A stretch of 9,628 nt of DNA from NCBI GenBank assembly GCA_027293795.1, contig JAPYLE010000184.1, forward strand, positions 1 to 9,628, in the 5' to 3' direction. Positions 1 through 6,456 of this stretch are shown piece after piece. This DNA is from Rickettsia endosymbiont of Ixodes persulcatus. GTDB taxonomy: Bacteria; Pseudomonadota; Alphaproteobacteria; Rickettsiales; Rickettsiaceae. The position numbers were made by a program, and so were the translations under genes. The notes beneath the pieces were generated by a model that did no database searches, had not been told where the DNA came from, and worked only from the letters and a program-made list of their open reading frames with translations. Position 1 is the stretch's first letter; the number at the start of each line of letters is the position of its first letter.

Positions 1-69
1 AATTGAGAGCACATCATCTAGAGCTTTGAATAGTTTCATTCTTAAATCGTAACTGTAACTGCTTGCCAT
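1..69 (-). CDS. IS630-family transposase, N-terminal 23 codons
   Basis: Reading from the ATG at 69 down to base 1 gives a protein starting MASSYSYDLR, followed by a helix rich in Lys, Leu, Phe and Asp. The SYSYDLR start followed by the first helix of a helix-turn-helix domain is typical of IS630 transposases, where this domain binds the terminal repeats. The frame is open to the window edge, so nothing can be said about the DDE catalytic core or whether this copy is intact. The 43 bases between the start codon and the terminal repeat would hold the promoter. No clear Shine-Dalgarno sequence is seen. Confidence 0.75.
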   Translation of the reverse strand, partial: MASSYSYDLRMKLFKALDDVLSI

Positions 70-112
70 AACTTATTTATTATTATTTATAACATATATA
101 TTAGCATAGTAT

Positions 113-139
113 GTACCTATTTACTATGGTCTAGCTATA
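113..139. repeat. Terminal inverted repeat of the left IS630 copy
   Basis: This 27-base repeat matches the reverse complement of 9413-9439 at 26 of 27 positions (A here, C there, at base 123). Sequence similarity stops sharply outside it (tctc here, caac there). That abrupt end, with a TA at the boundary, defines the outer tip of the element. Confidence 0.8.
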
Positions 140-149
140 TCTCAAATAA

Positions 150-941
150 ACTCTCTATTTAGATACACGCGTAAATAATACTTTTAAGGAACTGGAATTT
201 TTACTAAACCCTGAAAAATATAGCAACCAAATTCATATAGAAAATCTTACCAACGAACTTCATTTTTTATCAGATCAAGCTATAAAAATAGTTGATTAAG
301 AAATACAATCTAGCTTTAGAAAATTGATGAAGTTCTAAACCATGAGCCTCAAAATCAAGAAGTTCTGGAAGGAGGTTTAGAAGTTGCTTCATTAATGAAC
401 AATCAAGAAAAGATACAACAATATTCTAATCTCTTATCTAAAGATGATAACTATGAGATAACCAAAGAGTGGGATCCTATAGAAATTCATAAATATTATC
501 AGTTAAGAAAAGAACAGGATTTATCTCCAACAAATTAATTGTCAGCAGGAAATTATTCCTAATAGTTATTGCAAAAGAGCATGATATTACTATCAACGAC
601 GTTATTCCGCTTGGTAAATATAGAGGTCTAGGTTGTTATGGAAGAATTAGTGAAAAATTACAAGAAAAATTAGATAAGAATCAATGTGATAAATTTATGA
701 ATGCCTTAAAGAAAGGTATAATATATATATATATAGACAACAAGGTGATAACGGCGTTAAATTTATCGGTAAAAAAGCAGTTGCAATTAAAATTGACGGT
801 GACCAGCGTTTATTCACAAATATATTATATTCAAACGAACATGGTGAATTACTGATAAATCTTGATCATCAAGGGAATCATAATGATGTAATAAAATTTG
901 CCGGCGAACATCATCTAGAATTTCATCAAGATTTGCTATAA
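150..941 (+). pseudogene. Decayed plus-strand gene; C-terminal part toxin-like
   Basis: Four consecutive coding-like stretches lie in different frames. Stretch 150-338 includes KELEFLLNPEKY and has a stop at 297-299. Stretch 320-538 includes NHEPQNQEVLEGG and ends SPTN. Stretch 538-735 includes KEHDITINDVIPLGKYRGLG. Stretch 736-941 includes GDNGVKFIGKKAVAIKIDGD and ends QDLL. At least three frameshifts and one nonsense codon separate them. The last stretch has the pattern K-I-(x)n-D-x-R-L-(x)n-G-E-L-L-I-(x)n-N-H, which recalls the final strands of RelE/BECR-fold RNase toxins or polymorphic-toxin tips; this is inference and not secure. The third and fourth stretches join if one TA unit is removed from the run at 718-735. 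I do not recognise the N-terminal part. The IS630 end lies directly upstream, so the true start may be lost. The remnant converges on recR. Confidence 0.6.
717..735. repeat. (TA)n microsatellite at a frame break
   Basis: An almost pure alternating TA tract lies exactly where the reading frame changes from the stretch ending NALKKG to the stretch starting RQQGDNGVKF. Frame arithmetic (codon starts 1 mod 3 before, 0 mod 3 after) shows that deleting one TA dinucleotide, or adding two, makes the frame continuous. Slipped-strand replication in the tract is the simplest cause of the break. Confidence 0.7.
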
Positions 942-962
942 CTTTAATAAAATTGTTAATAC

Positions 963-1574
963 TTATTCAAAAGGTTGGCGTAGGTTAATAGCGGCAGATA
1001 ATGTACCCTCGTCTAAATAGTCAAGTTCACCTCCGATAGGTATACCGCTAGCCAGGCGAGAAATTTTAGCAGGATACTCTTTTAAATATTCGGTGATAAA
1101 ATAAGCGGTAGTCTGACCTTCTAAAGTAGAATTAGTAGCAATAATAACCTCTTTAATATTTTCTGCAAAACATCTTTTAAGTAGTTCGGGTAATCTGAGT
1201 ATGCTAGGATTTTGTCTACTAGCTGCCGATAAATTATGACCAAGTACGTGATATAAACCTTTAAAATAACCGCTACGCTCCATTGCCCATAATTCAGCTA
1301 CGGTTTCGACAATAGCAATAACCGACTTGTCTCTATATTCGGAAGAACAAATACGGCAAATATTTTCCGTATCCATATTACCGCAAATTTCACATTTTAC
1401 TATTTTTTTTTCTATATCTATCAGATTGTTAATAAGACTTTTTAATCTTACGTCTTTATCTTGTAGTAGGTATAGTACTATACGTCTTGCTGACCTACTA
1501 CCAAGACCAGGTAATTTTGAAAAAAGATAAATTAGCTGATCTATATCATTTGTTTCATTCATTGGAATACTCAA
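963..1574 (-). CDS. recR: Recombination mediator protein RecR
   Basis: RecR works with RecF and RecO to load RecA onto SSB-coated gaps during recombinational repair in the cytoplasm. The 203-residue product has the family layout and length (about 200). A helix-hairpin-helix sits at about residues 13-35 with LPGLGSRSARR. A four-cysteine zinc finger is formed by Cys61, Cys64, Cys73 and Cys76. A Toprim domain runs from about residue 84, with IAIVE at 86-90 and ATNSTLEG at 146-153. The C-terminal segment SRLASGIPIGGELDYLD ends the ring-forming part. The start shown is TTG at 1574, overlapping the stop of the upstream RDD gene as TTGA. An ATG at 1562 would give 199 residues beginning MNETND and agrees as well with the family, so the start is uncertain. 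The overlap suggests co-transcription and translational coupling with the RDD gene. No frame lesion is seen. Confidence 0.95.
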   Translation of the reverse strand: MSIPMNETNDIDQLIYLFSKLPGLGSRSARRIVLYLLQDKDVRLKSLINNLIDIEKKIVKCEICGNMDTENICRICSSEYRDKSVIAIVETVAELWAMERSGYFKGLYHVLGHNLSAASRQNPSILRLPELLKRCFAENIKEVIIATNSTLEGQTTAYFITEYLKEYPAKISRLASGIPIGGELDYLDEGTLSAAINLRQPFE

Positions 1575-2092
1575 GCCTTGATCACAACTGTTCCGGCTAT
1601 TTTATCATGTAATGCTTGTTTTTTAGAAGAAAAAAGTATGAAAAAAATACCGATAGGAAAAGTCATATACCCTAAAAATCTTTTAATCAACTGCTTTAAG
1701 GTCGGACGATTTAATGTTACGGCATCTACTATTTTCATACGTAGAAACATTTTACTAAGCGTTGCACCTTTATAATACCAAAGCGTTATGAAATATGAAC
1801 CTATTACTAATATATTAGTAGCAAAAATTGAAATATTAAACAAAATATACTTATTAAAATTTCCTGCTTTAAGATATTCATAAAATTCCTGACTCATAAT
1901 AGAACTAAACATTGCATTAGGATTATGAAGACTCATGTTATTGCTAAGGAAGTAATCATTAAAGAACAACCATAATAAATTAAAAGAACAAAATTGTGAT
2001 ATTGGGATTGCTATAAAGGCAAATAATGATAAATCAAGTGCCGTAGAAAAAATTCGCACTATAAAATCAGGATAAATAATTTGCTTTTTCAT
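1571..2092 (-). CDS. RDD-family integral membrane protein
   Basis: This 173-residue hydrophobic protein fits the RDD family, inner-membrane proteins named for conserved Arg and Asp residues. Arg13 and Asp20 (VRIFSTALD) lie at the start of the first membrane helix. The segment GATLSKMFLRMKIVD at 109-123 is the typical motif after the middle helix. LHDKIAGTVVI at 161-171 supplies the closing conserved Asp163. Membrane segments are likely at about 18-42, 82-105 and 140-155, with a polar loop between the first two. The molecular role is not settled; some relatives are linked to ion exchange. The gene precedes recR on the same strand and overlaps it by four bases. Upstream on its own strand is a palindromic repeat and the divergent yqaA-like gene. 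No Shine-Dalgarno sequence is visible before the ATG. Confidence 0.85.
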   Translation of the reverse strand: MKKQIIYPDFIVRIFSTALDLSLFAFIAIPISQFCSFNLLWLFFNDYFLSNNMSLHNPNAMFSSIMSQEFYEYLKAGNFNKYILFNISIFATNILVIGSYFITLWYYKGATLSKMFLRMKIVDAVTLNRPTLKQLIKRFLGYMTFPIGIFFILFSSKKQALHDKIAGTVVIKA

Positions 2093-2161
2093 TGTCAGTT
2101 ACTTTATTTTGGTGTTAGATATAATTGGAATGGCTTTGTTGTATAACTTTAAAAAGCATTC

Positions 2162-2290
2162 AATGTCATCCCCGTGAAAACGGAGATCCAGTAAAACATA
2201 TAAAAACAAGTTTTTATATGTTTATTTTACCAAATATGCACCTAATATTAAGGTTATTTTTTGGATTCCCGCCTACGCGGGAATGACATT
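2162..2290. repeat. Rickettsial-type palindromic repeat, copy 1
   Basis: The outer arms run inwards from aatgtcatccccgtg on the left and from its counterpart ending cgggaatgacatt on the right, with the imperfectly paired inner segments gatccag and ttggattcc. In the centre is a perfect 14-bp stem (2194-2207 with 2210-2223) around a two-base loop. Beyond the right arm the sequence gagcaatgcaaca matches, in reverse complement, the tag TGTTGCATGGCTC beside another copy at 6329. The element lies between two divergent genes. In RNA its AT-rich central hairpin with flanking U/A runs could act as a weak terminator in either direction; this is inference. Confidence 0.75.
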
Positions 2291-2333
2291 GAGCAATGCA
2301 ACACCCCTAATTAAAATTTACTATATAATATTT

Positions 2334-2759
2334 ATGGAACAATTTGAAGCATATAGTTTATTATTTGTTGATAGTTTTGTCTCAAATCTTGTTATTGGTT
2401 TTCAGAATGAGTTAATATTTCATTCTATGAAAATGTTTGGGGGCTATAATAGTTTAATAATGCTGCTAGTAGCTACTTGCGCTTCTCTTAGCGGTAATGC
2501 AGTCAATTATATTTTTGGAAGAATAGTTTTAAATATCTTTTATGCTTCCAAAAATGAACAAAATATTTTGAGGCATAAAAGTTTAGCAAAACTATATTAC
2601 ACATATGAAATATTTATACTTTTCTTAATGGTGTTTCCTTTTTGGGGAAGCTTTATTTCTTTATTCTCCGGTTTTTTTAAAACCAAATTTTTAAAATTTT
2701 TAAGTATTTGTAGCTTAACTAAAATATGTTATTATGCCCTAACATTATATATTCTATAA
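2334..2759 (+). CDS. YqaA/DedA-like small membrane protein
   Basis: The 141-residue protein starting MEQFEAYS resembles the short YqaA branch of the DedA (SNARE-associated) family. DedA proteins are polytopic inner-membrane proteins linked to lipid flipping and membrane homeostasis. Hydrophobic segments lie at about 8-28, 38-62, 92-115 and 120-140. The second contains GNAVNYIFGR, the Gly...Tyr...Gly-Arg pattern of this family, and the third contains FPFWGSFISLFSGFF in place of the usual Pro-Gly/Gly loop. The frame is open back to an ATG at 2283, but those 17 extra codons start inside the palindromic repeat and look like intergenic sequence, so I place the start at 2334. The stop is three bases before rbfA, implying an operon. 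Family assignment is moderate because the protein is short and diverged. Confidence 0.7.
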   Translation: MEQFEAYSLLFVDSFVSNLVIGFQNELIFHSMKMFGGYNSLIMLLVATCASLSGNAVNYIFGRIVLNIFYASKNEQNILRHKSLAKLYYTYEIFILFLMVFPFWGSFISLFSGFFKTKFLKFLSICSLTKICYYALTLYIL

Positions 2760-2762
2760 TTT

Positions 2763-3149
2763 ATGAAAAAATTAGCTAAAACCAATTCTCATAGACAACA
2801 AAAATTAGCAAGTATTATAAATGAAGCATTAATCGAAATTCTAAGGCGTGGTAAAATGCTGGATAGCAGACTTTTTGATTGTCCTCTCACTATTACGAAA
2901 ATTATAGTTACTGCCGACTTAAAAATAGCTAATTGTTATTTCTTGCCTTTTAATACTAAACTAACAATAGATGAAATTATGGATGCGTTAAATAATTCTA
3001 AAAATGCTATCAGAAATTTTATTACTAATAAAATAAATATGAAATCCTCGCCTGATATAAGATTTCATTACGATCACGGATTTGATAATGCTATAAAAGT
3101 GGAAAAGCTATTAAAAAATATCAGTCTAAAAGACGAGATAAGTGAATAA
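2763..3149 (+). CDS. rbfA: Ribosome-binding factor A
   Basis: RbfA binds the 30S subunit near the 5' helix of 16S rRNA and helps late maturation, including in the cold. The 128-residue product has the family length and a single KH-like domain. RQQKLASIINEALIEIL at 11-27 is the first helix. SRLFDCPLTITKIIVTADLKIANCYF at 35-60 carries the conserved strand, kink and second strand with Thr-Asp-Leu-like spacing. The helix from 70 to 90 includes ALNNSKNAIRNFI. PDIRFHYDHGFDNAIKVEKLL at 97-117 is the typical closing segment. It begins three bases after the yqaA-like gene, with no room for its own promoter, so translation is probably coupled. In many bacteria rbfA follows infB; here it does not. Confidence 0.9.
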   Translation: MKKLAKTNSHRQQKLASIINEALIEILRRGKMLDSRLFDCPLTITKIIVTADLKIANCYFLPFNTKLTIDEIMDALNNSKNAIRNFITNKINMKSSPDIRFHYDHGFDNAIKVEKLLKNISLKDEISE

Positions 3150-3158
3150 ATAAAAAGG

Positions 3159-3250
3159 TGCTAGGGGATAAACGCAATCATTGAAAACAATAATTATCCG
3201 TTATACTAAAACGCTTAAAAATTAAGCTTTAGTATAACAGCCCCCTAGCA
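3159..3250. repeat. Branched (cloverleaf-like) palindrome after rbfA
   Basis: The outer stem pairs tgctagggg (3159-3167) with cccctagca (3242-3250). Inside it, a first arm can pair ggataa (3166-3171) with ttatcc (3194-3199). A second, longer arm pairs gttatactaaaa (3200-3211) with tttagtataac (3228-3238), extended by ctta/taag. The result is a three-way junction that starts ten bases after the rbfA stop. Its sequence is unrelated to the TGTCATTCCC repeats elsewhere in the window. It could be another rickettsial palindromic element family, a structured 3' end for the rbfA mRNA, or both. There is no U-tract, so it is not a standard intrinsic terminator. Confidence 0.65.
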
Positions 3251-3272
3251 TAAATGAATTAAAGGCTATAAA

Positions 3273-3312
3273 TGTTTTGTAATGATGGAGTTTAAATATC
3301 ATTTACAAAACA
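3273..3312. repeat. Stem-loop, 14 bp with one bulge
   Basis: The left arm tgttttgtaatgat (3273-3286) pairs with atcatttacaaaaca (3298-3312), with one bulged A and an 11-base loop. No U-tract follows, so a terminator role is not supported. It may be part of a regulatory leader or simply a decayed repeat. Confidence 0.5.
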
Positions 3313-3474
3313 ATGATATTATAATAATTAAAATAATCAAGATATTTTAGTTATTTTTTAAACTTTAAGTATAACTCAAATAAAAATAAGAATTTATTTT
3401 TATTAAATAACTTTAAAAGATTATTTTTTTATATTAAAATATAAGAATCATCTTTTAATAAAAATAAATAGAAA

Positions 3475-4110
3475 ATGTCTCCTCAAATAATAGAGTTATT
3501 AATTTTTGCCGTTGTTGCCTTTTTTATTATCAACAAATTAATTACGACTCTCGGTTCTACTTCAGAAGAGGAGCAGACAAAGCAAAAATCTTATTTTGGC
3601 GAACCTGTTATTAAAGACGTAACTCATAGTGCAGTTAAATCTAATAAAGAAGAAAAAAATTTTCCAACAGCCCAAGATATTAAAGCTTTTAAAGATATAA
3701 TAGTGGAACAAAATATAACTGCAATCGTAGATGGAATGGAACAAGTCCATAAACGTCTTTACTCATTTGATCCGGTTAAATTTATAAATAATGCTAAAAT
3801 TGCTTTTCAAATGATTATAGAAGCTGCTTATAAAAAAGACACTCAAGAATTATCTGAGCTGATAGATAAAAGATACTTGGAAGAATTTGAAAAAATAACA
3901 CCATCTTACGGTGGTTTTTTTGATTCATCGGCTTTAAGTGCAAAATATTCGGCAATTTACCTGTTCGGTAACAACATATTTATTAAATTATTATTCCAAG
4001 GTAAAAATGTAGTTGACAAAATCGAAGATTTAAAAGAAGAATGGACATTTACACGTAATGCTAATACCAAAGAAGTTGATTGGTTCTTAAGCAATATCGA
4101 AAAAGTGTAG
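3475..4110 (+). CDS. Tim44-like domain membrane-anchored protein
   Basis: The 211-residue protein has one N-terminal membrane helix (about 5-22, IIELLIFAVVAFFIINKLI). A charged, Lys/Glu-rich linker (about 27-65) follows, then a helical stretch, and the C-terminal Tim44-like domain runs from about residue 98 to the end. The domain is recognisable from LYSFDPVKFINNAKIAFQMI, a helix with a long Lys/Asp loop, DKRYLEEFEK, and the closing strands with EEWTFTRNANTKEVDWFLSNI. This layout matches alphaproteobacterial relatives of mitochondrial Tim44, the matrix-side scaffold of protein import. In bacteria the domain is thought to serve inner-membrane or envelope assembly. The gene stands alone between an AT-rich leader and a palindromic repeat. 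The start follows gaaa with no Shine-Dalgarno motif. Confidence 0.85.
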   Translation: MSPQIIELLIFAVVAFFIINKLITTLGSTSEEEQTKQKSYFGEPVIKDVTHSAVKSNKEEKNFPTAQDIKAFKDIIVEQNITAIVDGMEQVHKRLYSFDPVKFINNAKIAFQMIIEAAYKKDTQELSELIDKRYLEEFEKITPSYGGFFDSSALSAKYSAIYLFGNNIFIKLLFQGKNVVDKIEDLKEEWTFTRNANTKEVDWFLSNIEKV

Positions 4111-4286
4111 CTGTTATATTGTGGCTTGAATGTCATTCCCGCGAAAGCAGGAATCCAGAAAAAAGCGAGCTAACTCAAGCTTTTAATTTTAAAATCTAGC
4201 GTGTTTATACTTTTTAGTGACTGGATTCCTGCTTTCGTGGGAATGACATCAAAAGAACCACAAAATTAAATAACAAACTATTAGTA
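4111..4286. other. Intergenic gap occupied mainly by a palindromic repeat
   Basis: Between the Tim44-like stop and the S9 peptidase start there is no gene. Bases 4130-4249 are the repeat described separately. The remaining bases before the peptidase ATG are A/T-rich, with no promoter I can defend. Short flanking complementarity, gtggctt at 4121 and gaaccac at 4255-4261, extends the palindrome outwards. Confidence 0.6.
4130..4249. repeat. Rickettsial-type palindromic repeat, copy 2
   Basis: This is the best preserved copy. A 29-base left arm (4130-4158, starting atgtcattcccgcg and ending gaatccag) pairs with the right arm 4221-4249 with a single mismatch. The 62-base loop is A/T-rich. In RNA the arms would form a long stable hairpin between the Tim44-like gene and the peptidase gene. 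The high arm identity suggests a young insertion or selection to keep the stem. Confidence 0.85.
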
Positions 4287-6326
4287 ATGACAAAATTTTC
4301 CTATATTATAGCTACTATATTGACAATGGGCGTGCTTTTTATGTTTCAAAATCAAACCGCGGTAGCAGATAATAACAATCAAATAATCCCAAGAAAAGTT
4401 TTATTCGGTAATCCTGATAAAGCAAGAGTTTCTTTAACTCATGACGGTAAGTATATTCTATATATCGCACCAAAAGACGGTGTCTTAAATATTTGGCTAG
4501 CACCTGCAGATAATATTAGTAAAGCTGAAGCCATAACCCATGATAAAGATCGTGGGATAAGAGACTATGTGGTAGTTTATAATAATAAGAATATTATATA
4601 TTCTAAGGACCATAAGGGCGATGAGAATTTTAGACTATATAGTTATAATATAGAAACAAAAGAAACAAAATTACTCACTCCTGAACGTGATGTTAGAGCA
4701 GGTATAGTTGCAGTAAGCTATAAAAATCCTAATGAAATATTAATAGATTTAAATGAGCGTGACCCTAAATATTTTGATGTTTATAAATTAAATCTAGATA
4801 CTTTGGAAAAAGAGCTAGTACTAAAAAACGAAAAATTTACAGGTTTCATAGTAGATAATAATTTACACATAAAGTATGCTGCTGCACCTGATAAGGACGG
4901 AAACACAGAATATTATGAGCTAAAAAGTGATAAATGGGAATTATTTATTAAAATATCAATGGAAGATTCAGCGAATACTTCTATTTTAGGTTTTGATGCT
5001 AGTGATAAAATTCTCTATATAGTTGATGGGCGTAATCGCAATACTTCGGCACTTAAAGCTTTAAACTTAGATACTGGTAAAGATAAAATATTAGCTGAAG
5101 ATTCAAAAGCTGATATTGGCTTATTTACAGTTCATCCTATCAAGCAAACTCCGCAAGCAGTATCCGTAAACTATGATAGAGTTTCATACAAGATATTAGA
5201 TAAAGATATTGAAGGTGATGTTAAATATTTGCAGGCACTTGATCGCGGTGATTTAATTATTAATAGCAGGACGTTAGACGATAAAACTTGGATTGTCGCT
5301 TATGATAGTGATAATGCACCGGTGAAATATTATAAATATGATAGGGAAAATAAAAAAGCTGAGTTTTTATTTACTAACCGTAAAGAACTTGAGCAATATA
5401 ATCTTGCTAAGATGATACCGGTAATTATCAAGTCACGTGACGGGCTTAATTTAGTTAGCTATATCACTTTTCCAAATGATATAAAGCTTGATGAAAATAA
5501 TATCCCCGATAAAAAAGTACCGCTAATAATTAATGTTCACGGCGGCCCGTGGGTTCGTGATAGCTGGGGGTATGATCCTGAGCATCAATGGCTTGCTAAT
5601 CGTGGCTACGCAGTTTTAATTATTAATTACCGTGGTTCTACAGGATTTGGTAAGGATTTTGTTAATGCTAGTAACCTCGAATGGGGAAGAAAGATGCATT
5701 ATGATTTACTTGATGGAGTCAACTGGGCAGTTAAGAATAATATAACTGACCCTGATAAGGTTTGTATTATGGGCAGTAGTTACGGTGGTTATGCAACTTT
5801 AGTCGGTCTTACTATGACATCTGACATATTTGCTTGCGGTGTTGATGTTGTAGGTCCTTCAAATTTATTAACCTTAATTCAAAGTGTGCCACCTTATTGG
5901 GAACCGGCCTTAAATGAATTCAAAAAAAGAATTGGATCTTGGGACAACGAAAAAGATATAGAATTTTTAAATGAACGCTCTCCTTTAACATTTGTTGATA
6001 ATATTAAAAAACCACTTTTTATTGCTCAAGGAGCTAATGATCCTCGTGTAAAACAAACAGAATCCGATCAGATTGTAAATAGCATGAAAGCAAAGCATAT
6101 ACCGGTAGTTTATGTACTTTATAACGATGAAGGACATGGCTTTGCAAAACCTGGCAATAGAATATCCTATTATGCTCTTGCCGAGCAGTTTTTGGCTAAG
6201 ATTTTAAAAGGAAGAGCGGAAAGCATAGGAGAGGACTTAAAGAATGCTAATCTCATTCTGAATGATAAAGAAAAAATTACCGGTGAAGAGGCAGAAGAGA
6301 TTATAGATACAGCAGTTGGTAATTAA
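4287..6326 (+). CDS. Secreted S9-family serine peptidase (prolyl oligopeptidase-like)
   Basis: The 679-residue protein begins with a signal peptide: Lys3, a hydrophobic core at about 5-20, then a likely cleavage site after AVA at 25-27. It is therefore probably exported to the periplasm or beyond. Residues of about 40-370 form repeated short strands typical of the S9 beta-propeller that limits access to the active site. The C-terminal alpha/beta-hydrolase domain carries the oxyanion HGGP at 418-421, the nucleophile Ser498 in GSSYGG (496-501), the acid Asp585 in GANDPRV, and the base His617 in EGHGF. All three catalytic residues are present, so an active peptidase or acyl-peptide hydrolase of the acylaminoacyl-peptidase (S9C) type is expected. 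The exact substrate cannot be read from sequence. An extra acidic tail follows residue about 641. The gene stands alone between two palindromic repeats. Confidence 0.92.
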   Translation: MTKFSYIIATILTMGVLFMFQNQTAVADNNNQIIPRKVLFGNPDKARVSLTHDGKYILYIAPKDGVLNIWLAPADNISKAEAITHDKDRGIRDYVVVYNNKNIIYSKDHKGDENFRLYSYNIETKETKLLTPERDVRAGIVAVSYKNPNEILIDLNERDPKYFDVYKLNLDTLEKELVLKNEKFTGFIVDNNLHIKYAAAPDKDGNTEYYELKSDKWELFIKISMEDSANTSILGFDASDKILYIVDGRNRNTSALKALNLDTGKDKILAEDSKADIGLFTVHPIKQTPQAVSVNYDRVSYKILDKDIEGDVKYLQALDRGDLIINSRTLDDKTWIVAYDSDNAPVKYYKYDRENKKAEFLFTNRKELEQYNLAKMIPVIIKSRDGLNLVSYITFPNDIKLDENNIPDKKVPLIINVHGGPWVRDSWGYDPEHQWLANRGYAVLIINYRGSTGFGKDFVNASNLEWGRKMHYDLLDGVNWAVKNNITDPDKVCIMGSSYGGYATLVGLTMTSDIFACGVDVVGPSNLLTLIQSVPPYWEPALNEFKKRIGSWDNEKDIEFLNERSPLTFVDNIKKPLFIAQGANDPRVKQTESDQIVNSMKAKHIPVVYVLYNDEGHGFAKPGNRISYYALAEQFLAKILKGRAESIGEDLKNANLILNDKEKITGEEAEEIIDTAVGN

Positions 6327-6354
6327 GCTTTGTTGCATGGCTCGATTTTTTTAT

Positions 6355-6440
6355 TGTCATCCCGCGAGCTTGTAGCGATATCTTTAGAAATTTAATTACA
6401 GCTTACTTTTGAGATCCCACTACAAGCTCGCGGTATGACA
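6355..6440. repeat. Palindromic repeat, copy 3 (variant arms)
   Basis: The left arm tgtcatcccgcgagcttgta (6355-6374) pairs with tacaagctcgcggtatgaca (6421-6440) with one mismatch. The central loop is A/T-rich. The arm interior, gagcttgtag, differs from the gaaagcag version of copy 2, so this is a related but distinct subtype. It is preceded at 6329-6343 by the tag tttgttgcatggctc, also found beside other copies. It sits between the peptidase stop and the cytochrome b561 pseudogene. Confidence 0.8.
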
Positions 6441-6456
6441 TAATCGAAGTACTATT

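Larger units (their letters stand above)
1..139 (-). mobile_element. 5' end of an IS630-family insertion sequence (partial)
   Basis: The block holds the first codons of a transposase read leftwards and, at 113-139, an outward-facing terminal repeat that includes the string ctatggtctagctata. The same 27-base repeat occurs in reverse complement at 9413-9439 with one mismatch, next to the 3' end of a second IS630 transposase. The match therefore marks the true element ends. IS630/Tc1-mariner elements insert at TA, and the repeat ends in TA. The rest of this copy lies left of base 1. The element end directly abuts the decayed gene at 150-941, so the insertion may have broken that gene; this is inference. 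Confidence 0.8.
3150..3474. other. 325-base AT-rich intergenic region
   Basis: No reading frame of note occurs. The region contains the branched palindrome at 3159-3250, a stem-loop at 3273-3312, and very A/T-rich sequence up to the Tim44-like start. It includes a short inverted repeat of the form aataaaaata/tatttttatt near 3378-3403. A promoter for the downstream gene must lie here, but at this base composition several -10-like strings occur and I cannot choose one. Confidence 0.6.

Noticed and set aside
1327..1775. Plus-strand frames opposite recR and the RDD gene
   Set aside because: They are antisense shadows of well-supported genes.
2324..2329. TATAAT as a -10 box for the yqaA-like gene
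   Set aside because: It lies five bases before the start codon and no -35 match occurs at 15-19 bases upstream; such strings are common in this AT-rich DNA.
2283..2333. Longer yqaA-like gene starting at 2283
   Set aside because: The 17 extra codons begin in a palindromic repeat arm and are not membrane-protein-like; the ATG at 2334 gives a better family fit.
3159..3250. Cloverleaf-like palindrome as a tRNA gene
   Set aside because: There is no T-loop GTTC motif, no anticodon arm of standard size and no CCA-compatible acceptor end.
3562..3750. Minus-strand frame opposite the Tim44-like gene
   Set aside because: It is rich in Phe and Cys from the A-rich complement and has no recognisable feature.
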